From Caulobacter segnis (lineage in GTDB: Bacteria; Pseudomonadota; Alphaproteobacteria; Caulobacterales; Caulobacteraceae): a stretch of DNA of 64,000 bases. A program made the position numbers and the translations under genes. The stretch covers positions 1 through 64,000 of the forward strand of contig NZ_JARQWW010000009.1 of NCBI RefSeq assembly GCF_029543125.1, written 5' to 3'. A model generated the notes under the pieces. It did no database searches. It worked only from the letters and a program-made list of their open reading frames with translations, and was not told where the DNA came from. Below are positions 45,167 through 55,650 of this stretch, piece by piece (the first letter of the stretch is position 1; every line of letters begins with the position of its first letter).

Positions 45167-45984
45167 CGCCGCACCGTCCATCCGTGATCCAGGGGCCCAT
45201 GGCCGGCGCCGAAGCCGGGCGCGCGCAGCATGGCTTCGTGGACGTAGTTCCAGGCGCGGGCCACCGACTCCACCAAGGTCATCCCCTGGGCCAGCCCGGT
45301 CGCGCAGGCGGAGGCGAGCGTGCAGCCCGTGCCGTGGGTGTGGCGGGTCTCGATCCGCTCGCCCTCGAACACCGTCTCGGCGTCGCGTGTGATCAGCAGG
45401 TCCACCACCCGCTCGCCGTCGATATGGCCGCCCTTCATCAGCACCGCCTGGGCGCCCATCTCCAGCAGCGCCTCGCCCGCCCGGCGGAGGTCGTCGGTGG
45501 TCTCCACCGTCAGGCCGGTGAGAGTCGCCGCCTCCGGCGCGTTGGGCGTCAACAGGGCAGCGCGCGGGACCAGCAGATGGCGCACCGCCTCCACCGCCTC
45601 CATGGGCAGTAAGGCCGCCCCGCCCTTGGCGATCATCACCGGATCGACCACGGCGGGCGCGCCGCCGGCGGTCAGGATTAGGCGGGTCACCGCCTGCACC
45701 GTCTCCACATCACCCAGCATGCCGGTCTTCAGGGCGTCGGCGCCGATGTCATCCAGCACGGCGCGGCCCTGAGCCTCGATCACCTCCACCGGGACCGGAT
45801 GCACGCCGCTGACGCCCAAGGTGTTCTGCACGGTGATGGCGGTGATCGCCGTGGCCGCGTAGCCGCCCAGGGCCGTGACCGTCTTGATGTCGGCCTGGAT
45901 GCCCGCCCCGCCGCCGGAATCGGATCCGGCGATGATCAGGACGCGGCCCTTATTGGGGTTCGCGGGGGTGTCGGAAGTGCTCAT
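45163..45984 (-). CDS. thiD: Hydroxymethylpyrimidine/phosphomethylpyrimidine kinase
   Basis: A 273-residue ribokinase-family enzyme that phosphorylates hydroxymethylpyrimidine in thiamine synthesis. Key motifs are VLIIAGSDSGGGAGIQADIK, VVDPVMIAKGGAALL, LLTPNAPEAATLTGL, KGGHIDGERVVDLL and the anion-hole/catalytic THGTGCTLASACATGLAQGM. No other thi gene is in the window. It is divergent from the alpha/beta hydrolase gene across about 108 bp. Confidence 0.95.
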   Translation of the reverse strand: MSTSDTPANPNKGRVLIIAGSDSGGGAGIQADIKTVTALGGYAATAITAITVQNTLGVSGVHPVPVEVIEAQGRAVLDDIGADALKTGMLGDVETVQAVTRLILTAGGAPAVVDPVMIAKGGAALLPMEAVEAVRHLLVPRAALLTPNAPEAATLTGLTVETTDDLRRAGEALLEMGAQAVLMKGGHIDGERVVDLLITRDAETVFEGERIETRHTHGTGCTLASACATGLAQGMTLVESVARAWNYVHEAMLRAPGFGAGHGPLDHGWTVRR

Positions 45985-46092
45985 GCCCGTTTTCTAGCCG
46001 CAGGCGGCCAAGCTGTCTTCCTTGCTGGGCCAAGCCTCGACAAGACCCGCGAGTCCATCAGAACCTCCGGCTGCATTTCTAGGGGACCTGCA

Positions 46093-46941
46093 ATGACCAT
46101 CTTCACCACCAGCCGCCGCGGCCTGCTGGCCGGCGCGCTTGGCCTCGCCCTGACGCAACCCGCCTTCGCCGCCGAGGCCGCAGCCGACGCCACCGTGACC
46201 ATCCCTGTCCAGGGCCGCGAGGTCAGCATCAGCCTGTGGAAGCCGGCCGCGCCCAAGGGGGTGATCCTGTTCTCGCACGGCGCCGGCTCCTGGCCCTGGC
46301 GCTACCAAGAATTGCTCAGCCAGTGGCGCGACGCCGGCTTCCTGGTGGTCGCGCCCCTGCACATGGATTCCCAGAAACACCCCAACCGCCAGACTGATCT
46401 GAAGGCGGCCCTGGGTCTGCGCGTGGCCGACATGGTGGTGGCCGGCACCCTGGCCGACAAGTTCGCTCCTGGCCTGCCGCGCGGGGCGGCGGGACATTCC
46501 TACGGCGCCCTGGGCGCCATGATCGCCGGCGGCGCGCTGGAGCCCATGATTCCGGCCCGGGACAAGCAGGTGAAGGCGGTGGTCGCCATCTCCTCCCCCG
46601 GGGTCATTCCCGGCCTGATCGCGCCCAATGCCTATCAGAGCCTGGCCGTCCCATCGCTGACCATCACCGGCGACGCCGATGTGGTGCCGCACTTCGTCAC
46701 CGATCCCAAGGACCACCTGCGCGCCTTCGAGACGGCTCCGGCTGGCGCCCGCTACGCCATGGTGGTCAAGGGCGGGACCCACGACCTGATCGGCCTCGAC
46801 TTCGCCACCCATCCCGGCGCGGCCGAGGCGGCGGCGGTCAGCACCGAATTCCTGAAGGCCGAAATTCTCGGCGACGCGACGGCCGCGGCGGCGCTGAAAG
46901 CCCGCAAGTCGAGCGATCTGGCGGAGTTTCTAACGCGCTAG
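46093..46941 (+). CDS. Exported alpha/beta hydrolase (dienelactone hydrolase-like) with Tat-type signal
   Basis: A 282-residue hydrolase with an N-terminal twin-arginine signal (TSRRGLLAGALGLALTQPAF). It shows VILFSHGAGSWPWRY (oxyanion region), AAGHSYGALGAMIAG (nucleophile elbow G-H-S-Y-G), ITGDADVVPHFVTDPKDH (acid) and KGGTHDLIGLD (His). The frame is open upstream, but 46093 begins the signal. It may be folded in the cytoplasm with a cofactor or for quality reasons before export. Substrate unknown; the shape resembles plant chlorophyllase-like and DLH esterases. Confidence 0.88.
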   Translation: MTIFTTSRRGLLAGALGLALTQPAFAAEAAADATVTIPVQGREVSISLWKPAAPKGVILFSHGAGSWPWRYQELLSQWRDAGFLVVAPLHMDSQKHPNRQTDLKAALGLRVADMVVAGTLADKFAPGLPRGAAGHSYGALGAMIAGGALEPMIPARDKQVKAVVAISSPGVIPGLIAPNAYQSLAVPSLTITGDADVVPHFVTDPKDHLRAFETAPAGARYAMVVKGGTHDLIGLDFATHPGAAEAAAVSTEFLKAEILGDATAAAALKARKSSDLAEFLTR

Positions 46942-46948
46942 AGTGGAC

Positions 46949-46977
46949 GGGCGGCGCTGCCTCGATCAGCGCTGCCC
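46949..46977. terminator. Imperfect hairpin between convergent genes
   Basis: An 11-bp stem (GGGCGGCGCTG/CAGCGCTGCCC, one mismatch) with a CCTCGAT loop follows the hydrolase stop by 7 bases. There is no U run, so it is at best a weak or Rho-dependent 3' end. Confidence 0.4.
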
Positions 46978-46982
46978 CAAGC

Positions 46983-47354
46983 TTAAGACGTCCTCTTTCG
47001 AGAAGGCGCGAGGTCGATGGCGATGTGCGCCAGCACGGCGGCCAGTCCGATCATAGCGCCAAGACTCACAATCGTGGAAACTTCAAAAATGCCCGGTGCG
47101 ATCTGCTTGAGCGTCGGATCGAAGGGCAGCCTCTGGATCGTGTCCGCCATATGGAAGCTGTTCAGGCCGCCGATGAGCAGGCCGACCACCGGCCCCGCAA
47201 TGCGGAGGTTGGCGATCAGGCTTCGCCAGGGACGGCCTGCCTCCTCTCTGAGAGAAAACGGGATGGCGACGAAGATCAGCGGAAACGTCGCCAGCAGAGC
47301 GATCAAGGCGACTTTCTGGGGCGCAGCTGCATTCGTGAAAATGGCGAAAAGCAT
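46983..47354 (-). CDS. Small membrane protein of unknown function with BlaI/CopY-type operator
   Basis: A 123-residue protein with three to four hydrophobic segments (KVALIALLATFPLIFVAI, IAGPVVGLLIGGLNSFHM, VSTIVSLGAMIGLAAVLAHIAI). No family is recognised. Its upstream region carries a perfect TTACA-N2-TGTAA box at 47385-47396, the sequence bound by MecI/BlaI/CopY-type repressors, 31 bases before the start. No such repressor gene is in the window. Confidence 0.8.
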   Translation of the reverse strand: MLFAIFTNAAAPQKVALIALLATFPLIFVAIPFSLREEAGRPWRSLIANLRIAGPVVGLLIGGLNSFHMADTIQRLPFDPTLKQIAPGIFEVSTIVSLGAMIGLAAVLAHIAIDLAPSRKRTS

Positions 47355-47384
47355 CTAGCTCACCGTCCAACTCGATGAGCCAGG

Positions 47385-47396
47385 TTACACTTGTAA
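47385..47396. promoter_or_regulatory. Candidate TACA-N2-TGTA operator
   Basis: TTACACTTGTAA is a perfect 12-bp inverted repeat of the TACA-N2-TGTA type used by MecI/BlaI/CopY repressors. It lies 31 bases upstream of the 123-residue membrane protein. Confidence 0.5.
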
Positions 47397-47450
47397 TCCT
47401 CGCCGTCAATTCATGCGTATCAGCTCAGCCGCTTCGATGAAACTCGAGCC

Positions 47451-47837
47451 TCAGACCTCGCCCTTCGCCCTTCCCCGCAGCATCAGGCAGTAGCCGAGGG
47501 TCGTGGCGACGCCGATCAGGATGGCGGCGGATCCCAGGGCCACCGCCACGGGGATCGGGGCGAAGGCCCACAGGCCGGCATAGACAAGGCCGCTGAGGGC
47601 CATGGCCCAGCCGCCGACACGGGTCACCTTTCGGGCGCAGTCGCTGGGGGCGACGACCTTGGGCATGCGGTTGCCGTACCAGGCGATCATCAGGCCGTTC
47701 AGACCGATGACCAGCCGGGTGACCGTGTCATTGTCCAGATAGCCCATCTTGCGCGCATAGCTGCCAGCCAGCGCCACGGCCAGAATGGTCCCACCCCAGG
47801 CGAGGCTCCCCGTCAGGTCCTTGTTCATGGTGATCAT
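47451..47837 (-). CDS. Small membrane protein paired with an ArsR-type regulator (SdpI-like position)
   Basis: A 128-residue membrane protein with about four hydrophobic segments (GSLAWGGTILAVALAGSYAR, MALSGLVYAGLWAFAPIPVA, ALGSAAILIGVATTLGYCLM). The short motif RLVIGLNGLMIAWYGNRMPK resembles the SdpI/YhfL immunity-type family. The ATG at 47837 overlaps the regulator stop by 4 bp, as in SdpR-SdpI pairs. Function is inferred only from this pairing. Confidence 0.82.
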   Translation of the reverse strand: MITMNKDLTGSLAWGGTILAVALAGSYARKMGYLDNDTVTRLVIGLNGLMIAWYGNRMPKVVAPSDCARKVTRVGGWAMALSGLVYAGLWAFAPIPVAVALGSAAILIGVATTLGYCLMLRGRAKGEV

Positions 47838-48139
47838 CGTGCGGTCTCCGCCTTGGTTTTCGCGGCCTCGGGCGCTTCCTCGCCCAGGCCGAATGAGTGG
47901 ACGAAGCCCAGCAGCGCTTCTTCGAGCACCGAAAGCTTCAGGTGATAGATGATCGACTTCCCCGCCTTCTCGGCGTGGATCAGGTCGGCCTCCTTCAGCA
48001 CCGCGAAGTGGGCCGACATGGTCGGTTTGGAGACGTCGAACTGATCGCTCAGTTCGCCCGCGCTCATGGGGCCGCCGCGCAGCAGCAGCAGCACGCGCCT
48101 GCGGGTGGGATCGGAAAGGGCTTTGAACACCTGACTCAT
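47834..48139 (-). CDS. ArsR/SdpR-family winged-helix autorepressor
   Basis: A 101-residue DNA-binding protein. FKALSDPTRRRVLLLLRGGP and MSAGELSDQFDVSKPTMSAHFAVLKEADL form the winged helix-turn-helix, and HAEKAGKSIIYHL the wing. There is no Cys metal-binding site, so it is an SdpR-type rather than a metal-responsive ArsR. It likely represses its own operon through the perfect palindrome at 48145-48162, 5 bases upstream of its ATG. Confidence 0.92.
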   Translation of the reverse strand: MSQVFKALSDPTRRRVLLLLRGGPMSAGELSDQFDVSKPTMSAHFAVLKEADLIHAEKAGKSIIYHLKLSVLEEALLGFVHSFGLGEEAPEAAKTKAETAR

Positions 48140-48144
48140 ATTGT

Positions 48145-48162
48145 GATGATTAGCTAATCATC
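48145..48162. promoter_or_regulatory. 18-bp perfect palindrome, candidate operator of the SdpR-like regulator
   Basis: GATGATTAGCTAATCATC is a perfect palindrome, flanked by a second inverted pair, TGACTCAT (48132-48139) and ATGAGTCA (48166-48173). The inner pair lies 5 bases before the regulator ATG, as expected of an autorepressor. Confidence 0.75.
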
Positions 48163-48247
48163 GAAATGAGTCAACAGGGCGTCGCCGCGCGCCCCGCGAA
48201 CCGTGCTAGAGAGCCGGCTTCTGCCTCGCCGAAAGAGCCGCCGTTCC

Positions 48248-48994
48248 GTGCCCATCACCCTTTCCCGCAACGGGTTCATCCTGATCGGCCTGTTCCTGGC
48301 TTTCGGCGCGGCGCTCGCGGCCGCACCGTCGGGGCCGCTGGTCTTCGCCTTTGTCCTGGCGGGATGGATGATCAGCGTCGGGGTGCATGAGTTCGGCCAC
48401 GCCTTCGTGGCCTGGCGGGCCGGCGACACCGAGGTGGTGGGCAAGGGCTATCTCAGCTTCGATCCGTTGAAGTACGCGGACCTGTCCACCAGCCTGATCC
48501 TGCCGGTGATCGCCCTGGCCTTGGGCGGCATCGGGTTTCCGGGCGGCGCGGTCTATCTGCGGGAGGATCTGATGCGCAGCCGCATGGGGCGCTCGATGTC
48601 GTCCCTGGCGGGACCGCTGGGGACGCTGCTGGTGCTGATCGTCCTGGCCGTGGTCATCGCGGCGGGCTGGCGCGAGCAGGACACCTCGCCGGTGATCGTG
48701 GCCCTGGCCTTCCTCGCCTTCCTGCAAGCGACGGCGTTGATCCTGAACCTGCTGCCGATCCCGGGGCTGGACGGGTACGGCGTGCTGCGCCCGTGGCTGC
48801 CGGTGCGGGTGCAACGGGCGGTGCGGAAGTTCGAGGCGCTGGGGATTCTGGCGCTGCTGGCCCTGCTGTTCCTGGTTCCGGGAGCGTCAGGCCTGCTGAT
48901 CGGAACGGCCGTTCTGGTCACTGACCTGCTGGGCGTGCCGCGCGAGGCGATCGTCGGCGGCTGGGACGCCTTCACGTTCTGGAAGCAGGACTGA
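48248..48994 (+). CDS. M50-like zinc metalloprotease membrane protein (site-2 protease family)
   Basis: A 248-residue membrane protein with the zinc motif HEFGH in SVGVHEFGHAFVAWRAGD and the second conserved motif NLLPIPGLDGYGVLRPWL (LDG), which hold the active site of intramembrane zinc proteases. About six hydrophobic segments surround them. There is no PDZ domain, so it belongs to the short SREBP/S2P-like type. A GTG at 48248 gives a start before the first helix, but an ATG at 48203 is also in frame. It is divergent from the SdpR-like regulator. The substrate is unknown. Confidence 0.85.
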   Translation: MPITLSRNGFILIGLFLAFGAALAAAPSGPLVFAFVLAGWMISVGVHEFGHAFVAWRAGDTEVVGKGYLSFDPLKYADLSTSLILPVIALALGGIGFPGGAVYLREDLMRSRMGRSMSSLAGPLGTLLVLIVLAVVIAAGWREQDTSPVIVALAFLAFLQATALILNLLPIPGLDGYGVLRPWLPVRVQRAVRKFEALGILALLALLFLVPGASGLLIGTAVLVTDLLGVPREAIVGGWDAFTFWKQD

Positions 48995-48996
48995 TG

Positions 48997-49032
48997 ACGA
49001 AAACGCCTCCCCGGACGATGTCCGGGGAGGCG
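48997..49032 (-). terminator. Strong terminator of the cold-shock gene
   Basis: A 13-bp perfect stem (CGCCTCCCCGGAC/GTCCGGGGAGGCG, loop GAT) is followed on the minus strand by TTTTCGT. It sits between the convergent protease and cspA genes. Confidence 0.9.
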
Positions 49033-49067
49033 CTTCCAATCTTCGCCTGGAGGGGCGAAAAGCCGTC

Positions 49068-49277
49068 TTAGAGGGCTTGCAGTTGGCCAGCCGACATCTT
49101 GCCGCTGCGCTTGTCCTGCTCGAGCTCGTAACCGATCTTCTGGCCCTCATCGAGGCTGCGCATGCCGGCGCGTTCCACCGCCGAGATATGCACGAAGACG
49201 TCGGCGCCGCCTTCATCAGGCTGGATGAAGCCGAAGCCCTTGGTGCCGTTGAACCACTTTACAGTGCCGCTTTGCAT
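49068..49277 (-). CDS. cspA: Cold-shock domain protein
   Basis: A 69-residue CspA-type RNA chaperone. The RNP1 and RNP2 motifs KGFGFIQPD and [13 protein letters not shown] are intact. It has an AT-rich leader of more than 100 bases, as cold-shock messages often do, and a strong terminator downstream. It is transcribed alone. Number of paralogues in the genome is unknown, so symbol cspA is generic. Confidence 0.96.
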   Translation of the reverse strand: MQSGTVKWFNGTKGFGFIQPDEGGADVFVHISAVERAGMRSLDEGQKIGYELEQDKRSGKMSAGQLQAL

Positions 49278-49502
49278 TTACTGTCCCTTCCGGACATGAG
49301 TTCTCGCGCCCACGATGGATGACGAGATCAAATTTTCGGAGAGGGCCGGAAAAACGTCGAAGGCTGAAACACTAGGATTTCGGCGGACAGAGAGACGAGC
49401 CAAACGAGATTTGATTACTCGATAATCGGTGTTTTTCTATGGCTTGGCAAGAAATATCTGAAAGTTCTGAGATTTTTGGCCGAAACATGCTATAAGGCGG
49501 CC

Positions 49503-49712
49503 ATGCGCAACGAAACTGTAAGGGCGGTCCTGACCGTCGCACGGCAAGACGGCCAGTGGGCTGTCGAGCTGGAAGGCAACTATTTCGGCCACTCCGTGAA
49601 CAAGGAGGAGGCCAAGGCCGCCGCCAACAAGCACGCCCGCCAGATGCAGGACGAAGGCCGCCCCTGCCAGGTGCGCGTCAGCGGCGAGCACGGCTTTTTC
49701 GCCAACGCCTAG
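49503..49712 (+). CDS. Small conserved hypothetical protein
   Basis: A 69-residue protein (NETVRAVLTVARQDGQWAVE at the N terminus, HGFFANA at the end) whose beta-alpha pattern and KEEAKAAANKHARQMQDEGR helix resemble DUF2188-type proteins. The ATG at 49503 is preferred over one nine codons upstream; a TATAAG hexamer lies just before it. It is divergent from cspA across an AT-rich 225-bp stretch. Confidence 0.75.
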   Translation: MRNETVRAVLTVARQDGQWAVELEGNYFGHSVNKEEAKAAANKHARQMQDEGRPCQVRVSGEHGFFANA

Positions 49713-49844
49713 GTCGGATAGCCGACAGACCGTCAGGCTGGGTCGTGGGAAGGTGAAACATCGCTGGCCGACTGTTGGGCGTCAGCGGCTGAGAGACCAG
49801 ACCCCTGGGTCCACATGCTCCCGCCTGAAGCGCTGGAGCTCCAG

Positions 49845-50042
49845 ATGACAGTCTATACCTTTCTTGTCTGTCGACCCGACGGCGCATCCACCACCATGGA
49901 TGTGACCGAACTCCCCGACGACCATCTGGCCGCCCAGCGTGCCGGCGCTCTGTTGCGCGGTCATCCCAGCAGTTCGCATGTGGTGGTATGGGACGGCGAG
50001 CGTGAGGTCTGCACCGCCCGCCGCGAGGCGCTCGCAAGCTAG
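49845..50042 (+). CDS. Small hypothetical protein
   Basis: A 65-residue protein (TVYTFLVCRPDGASTTMDVT at the N terminus, ending CTARREALAS). The ATG at 49845 has GGAG six bases upstream, so it is preferred over an ATG at 49815. I do not recognise a family, but its codon use fits the genome and it is followed by another short gene in the same direction. Confidence 0.7.
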   Translation: MTVYTFLVCRPDGASTTMDVTELPDDHLAAQRAGALLRGHPSSSHVVVWDGEREVCTARREALAS

Positions 50043-50102
50043 TATCGTCGTTCGCCGATCCGTGTCACGCTGCCTCCCAATCAAGCAGGGAGGGCTTGAA
50101 CA

Positions 50103-50552
50103 ATGACAGACGCAACGATGAGCGCCGTGCGCGCAAAGGCGCCGTGGCACCTGTGGGTGGTCGGGGTGCTGAGCCTATGCTGGAATGCATTCGGCGGCTT
50201 TGACTACATCATGACCCAGATCGGCGACGATCAGTACCTTGCGGCTCTGACAGCGGAGCAGCGCGCCTACGTGGCCGGCCTGCCGGTGGTGATGGAGGCC
50301 GCCTGGACGATCGGCGTGTGGGGCGGGGTGGCGGGTTCGCTGCTGCTGCTGATGCGGACCCGTTGGGCGGTGCATGCCTTCGCCATCAGCCTGGCGGCCA
50401 TGATCGTCAGCTTCGCCTACGGCAACCTGGTGCTGCACTCGGCCGACATCATGGGCCCCTCGGCGATCTACATGCCGGCGGTGATCACGCTTATCGGCGT
50501 CCTGTTGGCTTGGTACGCCTGGGCCATGCGAAAGCGTGGCGTTCTGGGGTGA
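50103..50552 (+). CDS. Small multi-pass membrane protein
   Basis: A 149-residue protein with four hydrophobic segments (HLWVVGVLSLCWNAFGGFDY, EAAWTIGVWGGVAGSLLLLM, AFAISLAAMIVSFAYGNLVL, YMPAVITLIGVLLAWYAWAM). Such proteins are often annotated as sugar transporters, but I see no basis for that. The ATG at 50103 has AGGGAGG 9 bases upstream. Function unknown. Confidence 0.82.
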   Translation: MTDATMSAVRAKAPWHLWVVGVLSLCWNAFGGFDYIMTQIGDDQYLAALTAEQRAYVAGLPVVMEAAWTIGVWGGVAGSLLLLMRTRWAVHAFAISLAAMIVSFAYGNLVLHSADIMGPSAIYMPAVITLIGVLLAWYAWAMRKRGVLG

Positions 50553-50611
50553 ACCTTGGCGACGGCCAAACATTTTAGCTTCTTGTCGCGTTTGTAACGA
50601 ATGATTGCTCG

Positions 50612-50628
50612 TTGCGAATTATTCGCAA
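50612..50628. promoter_or_regulatory. Candidate Fur box upstream of the TonB receptor
   Basis: TTGCGAATTATTCGCAA is a 7-3-7 inverted repeat, close to the alphaproteobacterial Fur motif (TGC-AAT-ATT-GCA type). It lies 66 bases upstream of the receptor start, where a repressor would overlap the promoter. Confidence 0.72.
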
Positions 50629-50693
50629 AAATTGTTGGCCGCGTAAGGGTCGTGTTGATAATGCGAGGCCCTCGCAAGAACTCGGGGGCTTTT

Positions 50694-52841
50694 ATGTCAC
50701 GCACTTTCACCGCCCGCGCCCTCGTGGGCGGCGCGGCGTCCGCCGTCCTGTTGCTGGCTTCCAGCGCGGCCATCGCCGCTGAAGCCGCCGCTGACGGCGT
50801 CGCCGATCTGGACCAACTGGTCGTCACCGCCTCCGGCTTCGAACAGAAGATCGTCGATGCACCCGCCAGCATCACCGTCCTGTCCCGCGAAGAGCTGGAA
50901 GAGACGCGCTACTCCAGCCTGGCCGAAGTGCTGGCCAATGTGGAAGGCGTCGATGTGGGTGGTTCGGTCGGCAAGACCGGCGGCCTGAACATCAACATCC
51001 GCGGCATGGGCAGCGACTACACGCTGATCCTGATCGACGGCCGCCGCCAGAACACCGCCGGCAGCGTGACTCCGAACGGCTTCGGCGAAACCTCCACCAG
51101 CTTCATGCCGCCGATGAGCTCCATCGAGCGCATCGAGGTCGTGCGCGGCCCGGTCTCCACCCTCTACGGGTCGGACGCCATGGGCGGCGTAGTCAACATC
51201 CTGACCCGCAAGGTCGGTGAGACCTGGACCGGCTCCGTCACCATGGACGGCACCCTGCAGGGCGACGACGAGTTCGGCAACATCTACGGCGGCAACGCCT
51301 ATCTGTCGGGTCCGATCGTGCGCGATCTGCTGGGCCTGCAGCTGCGCGGCAGCTTCCAGAACCGCGAAGCTTCCGCCCTCACCTTCGAGAACGTGGCCGG
51401 CGTCGACGCGCCGATCACCGGCTTCGGCCGCAGCGCCACCAAGGCCGAGATCCGCACCTGGGGCGGCCGCCTGAGCCTGACCCCGCACGAAGACCACGAC
51501 CTGTGGCTGGACGCCGACTGGTCGGAGCAGTGGTACGACAACTCCAAGGGCCAGATGGGCACCAACACCCTGGCCGGCGGCTACGGCGACGCCCTGGAGT
51601 TCAAGCGCGAGCAGTTCGCCCTGGCGCACGACTGGCGCACGGTGATCGGCACGATCTCCAGCAACCTGTCGCGCAACAAGACCGAGACCCTCGGCCGCAT
51701 CGTGCCTCCGGGCGTGGCCGGCGCCGGCGGCCCCCGTGCGTTGGAATCGGTGAACACCATCTTCGACAGCAAGCTGCAGTCGCGCTGGGGAAAGCATGCC
51801 TTCACCGTCGGCGGCCAGTACTGGGACGCCGAGATGACCGACGGCGTCGCCCCGTCGCAGTTCACCCATGAGCAGTGGGCCCTGTTCGCCGAGGACGAGT
51901 GGCGCTTCGCTCCGGGCTTGGCCCTGACGGTCGGCGCCCGCCATGACGACCACAGCGTCTTCGGCAGCCAGTTCAGCCCGCGCGGCTATCTGGTGTGGAC
52001 CGCCAGCGACAAGCTGACCGTGAAGGGCGGCGTGGCCAAGGGCTTCAAGACCCCGCGCCTGGAGCAGCTGACCGCCGGCATCAACGGCTTCGGCCAGCAA
52101 GGCCGCCTGCCGCTGATCGGCACCCCGACCCTGACGCCGGAAACCAGCACCAGCAGCGAACTGGGCGTCTACTTCGACAACCTGAACGGCTTCGACTTCA
52201 ACGTCACGGTCTTCAACAACGAGTTCAAGGACAAGATCGCCTCGGGCGTGCCGGTGGCCAACTGCGCCTTCGGCCTGACCCAGGCGCAGTACAACGCCGG
52301 CCAGAGCGGTCCGGCCGGTTGCGTGGACGTGGGTTTCTTCCCGAACTCGGCGACCTTCGGCCAGTCCGTGAACATCGACGAGGCGGTCACCCGCGGCGTC
52401 GAAGCGGCCGCGCGTTGGGACTTCGCCGCGGATTGGTCGCTGCGGGTGAACTACACCTACACCGACAGTGAGCAGAAGAGCGGCGCCGGCAAGGGCCAGC
52501 CCCTGACCGACACGCCGGAGCACATGCTCAACGGCAACCTGCGCTGGACGATCAACGACAAGCTGAACGCCTGGGTGCGCGGCGAATACCGCAGCCCGCG
52601 CTATCGCGGCGCCGGCGCGGCCCAGGACGCCCTGGGCGACTACAAGGAATACGCCCTGTTCCACCTGGGCGGTTCGTACAAGGTGCGTGAGAACCTGACG
52701 CTCAACGCCACGGTCTACAACCTGCTGAACACCGACTTCGTGCAGCAGCTGCCGTACGGCACGCCGCTCAGCTACGCGCCGGAGTACACCAACAATCAGG
52801 AGCCCCGCCGTCTGTGGGTCTCCATCAAGTACGACTTCTAG
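50694..52841 (+). CDS. TonB-dependent outer-membrane receptor (FepA/CirA-like)
   Basis: A 715-residue protein with a signal peptide (MSRTFTARALVGGAASAVLL, cleavage near AIAA). A TonB box/plug region follows (DQLVVTASGFEQKIVDAPAS, LNINIRGMGSDYTLILIDGR, STLYGSDAMGGVVNILTRKV), then a beta-barrel ending with the C-terminal aromatic RLWVSIKYDF. The plug is typical of siderophore/colicin receptors. A ribosome-binding site GGGGG lies 6 bases before the ATG at 50694. A near-perfect Fur-type palindrome lies upstream, so it is probably iron-repressed. The ligand (likely a catecholate) is not determined. Confidence 0.93.
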   Translation: MSRTFTARALVGGAASAVLLLASSAAIAAEAAADGVADLDQLVVTASGFEQKIVDAPASITVLSREELEETRYSSLAEVLANVEGVDVGGSVGKTGGLNINIRGMGSDYTLILIDGRRQNTAGSVTPNGFGETSTSFMPPMSSIERIEVVRGPVSTLYGSDAMGGVVNILTRKVGETWTGSVTMDGTLQGDDEFGNIYGGNAYLSGPIVRDLLGLQLRGSFQNREASALTFENVAGVDAPITGFGRSATKAEIRTWGGRLSLTPHEDHDLWLDADWSEQWYDNSKGQMGTNTLAGGYGDALEFKREQFALAHDWRTVIGTISSNLSRNKTETLGRIVPPGVAGAGGPRALESVNTIFDSKLQSRWGKHAFTVGGQYWDAEMTDGVAPSQFTHEQWALFAEDEWRFAPGLALTVGARHDDHSVFGSQFSPRGYLVWTASDKLTVKGGVAKGFKTPRLEQLTAGINGFGQQGRLPLIGTPTLTPETSTSSELGVYFDNLNGFDFNVTVFNNEFKDKIASGVPVANCAFGLTQAQYNAGQSGPAGCVDVGFFPNSATFGQSVNIDEAVTRGVEAAARWDFAADWSLRVNYTYTDSEQKSGAGKGQPLTDTPEHMLNGNLRWTINDKLNAWVRGEYRSPRYRGAGAAQDALGDYKEYALFHLGGSYKVRENLTLNATVYNLLNTDFVQQLPYGTPLSYAPEYTNNQEPRRLWVSIKYDF

Positions 52842-52866
52842 ACGAGGAGAGACGTCTGGATGTTTA

Positions 52867-52907
52867 GACGCCGGCGGGAACCCGATCCCCGCCGGCGTCG
52901 CCTTTTG
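52867..52907 (+). terminator. Rho-independent terminator of the TonB receptor gene
   Basis: A 12-bp perfect stem, GACGCCGGCGGG/CCCGCCGGCGTC, with a 9-base loop is followed by GCCTTTTG. It separates the receptor from the convergent clpB gene. Confidence 0.88.
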
Positions 52908-52913
52908 TAGCGG

Positions 52914-55496
<2,583 letters not shown>

Positions 55497-55650
55497 TGTT
55501 ACGGGTTCCCCTCAATAGGCGGATCTGACCGGCCGCCTTGCAGGAAGCACGACCGGTACGAAGGGCAAGATGGGTGTGGCGAGGCGGCCACACAAGGTCC
55601 CGCGAACCCGGTCTGGCGAACCTTCGCAGAAGATCGTGCGTTCGGGGTTT

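Noticed and set aside
55497-55580. Heat-shock (sigma-32) promoter upstream of clpB
   Set aside because: CCTGCAA and CCGCCTAT with 15-base spacing are only weakly similar to the consensus; not enough to call.
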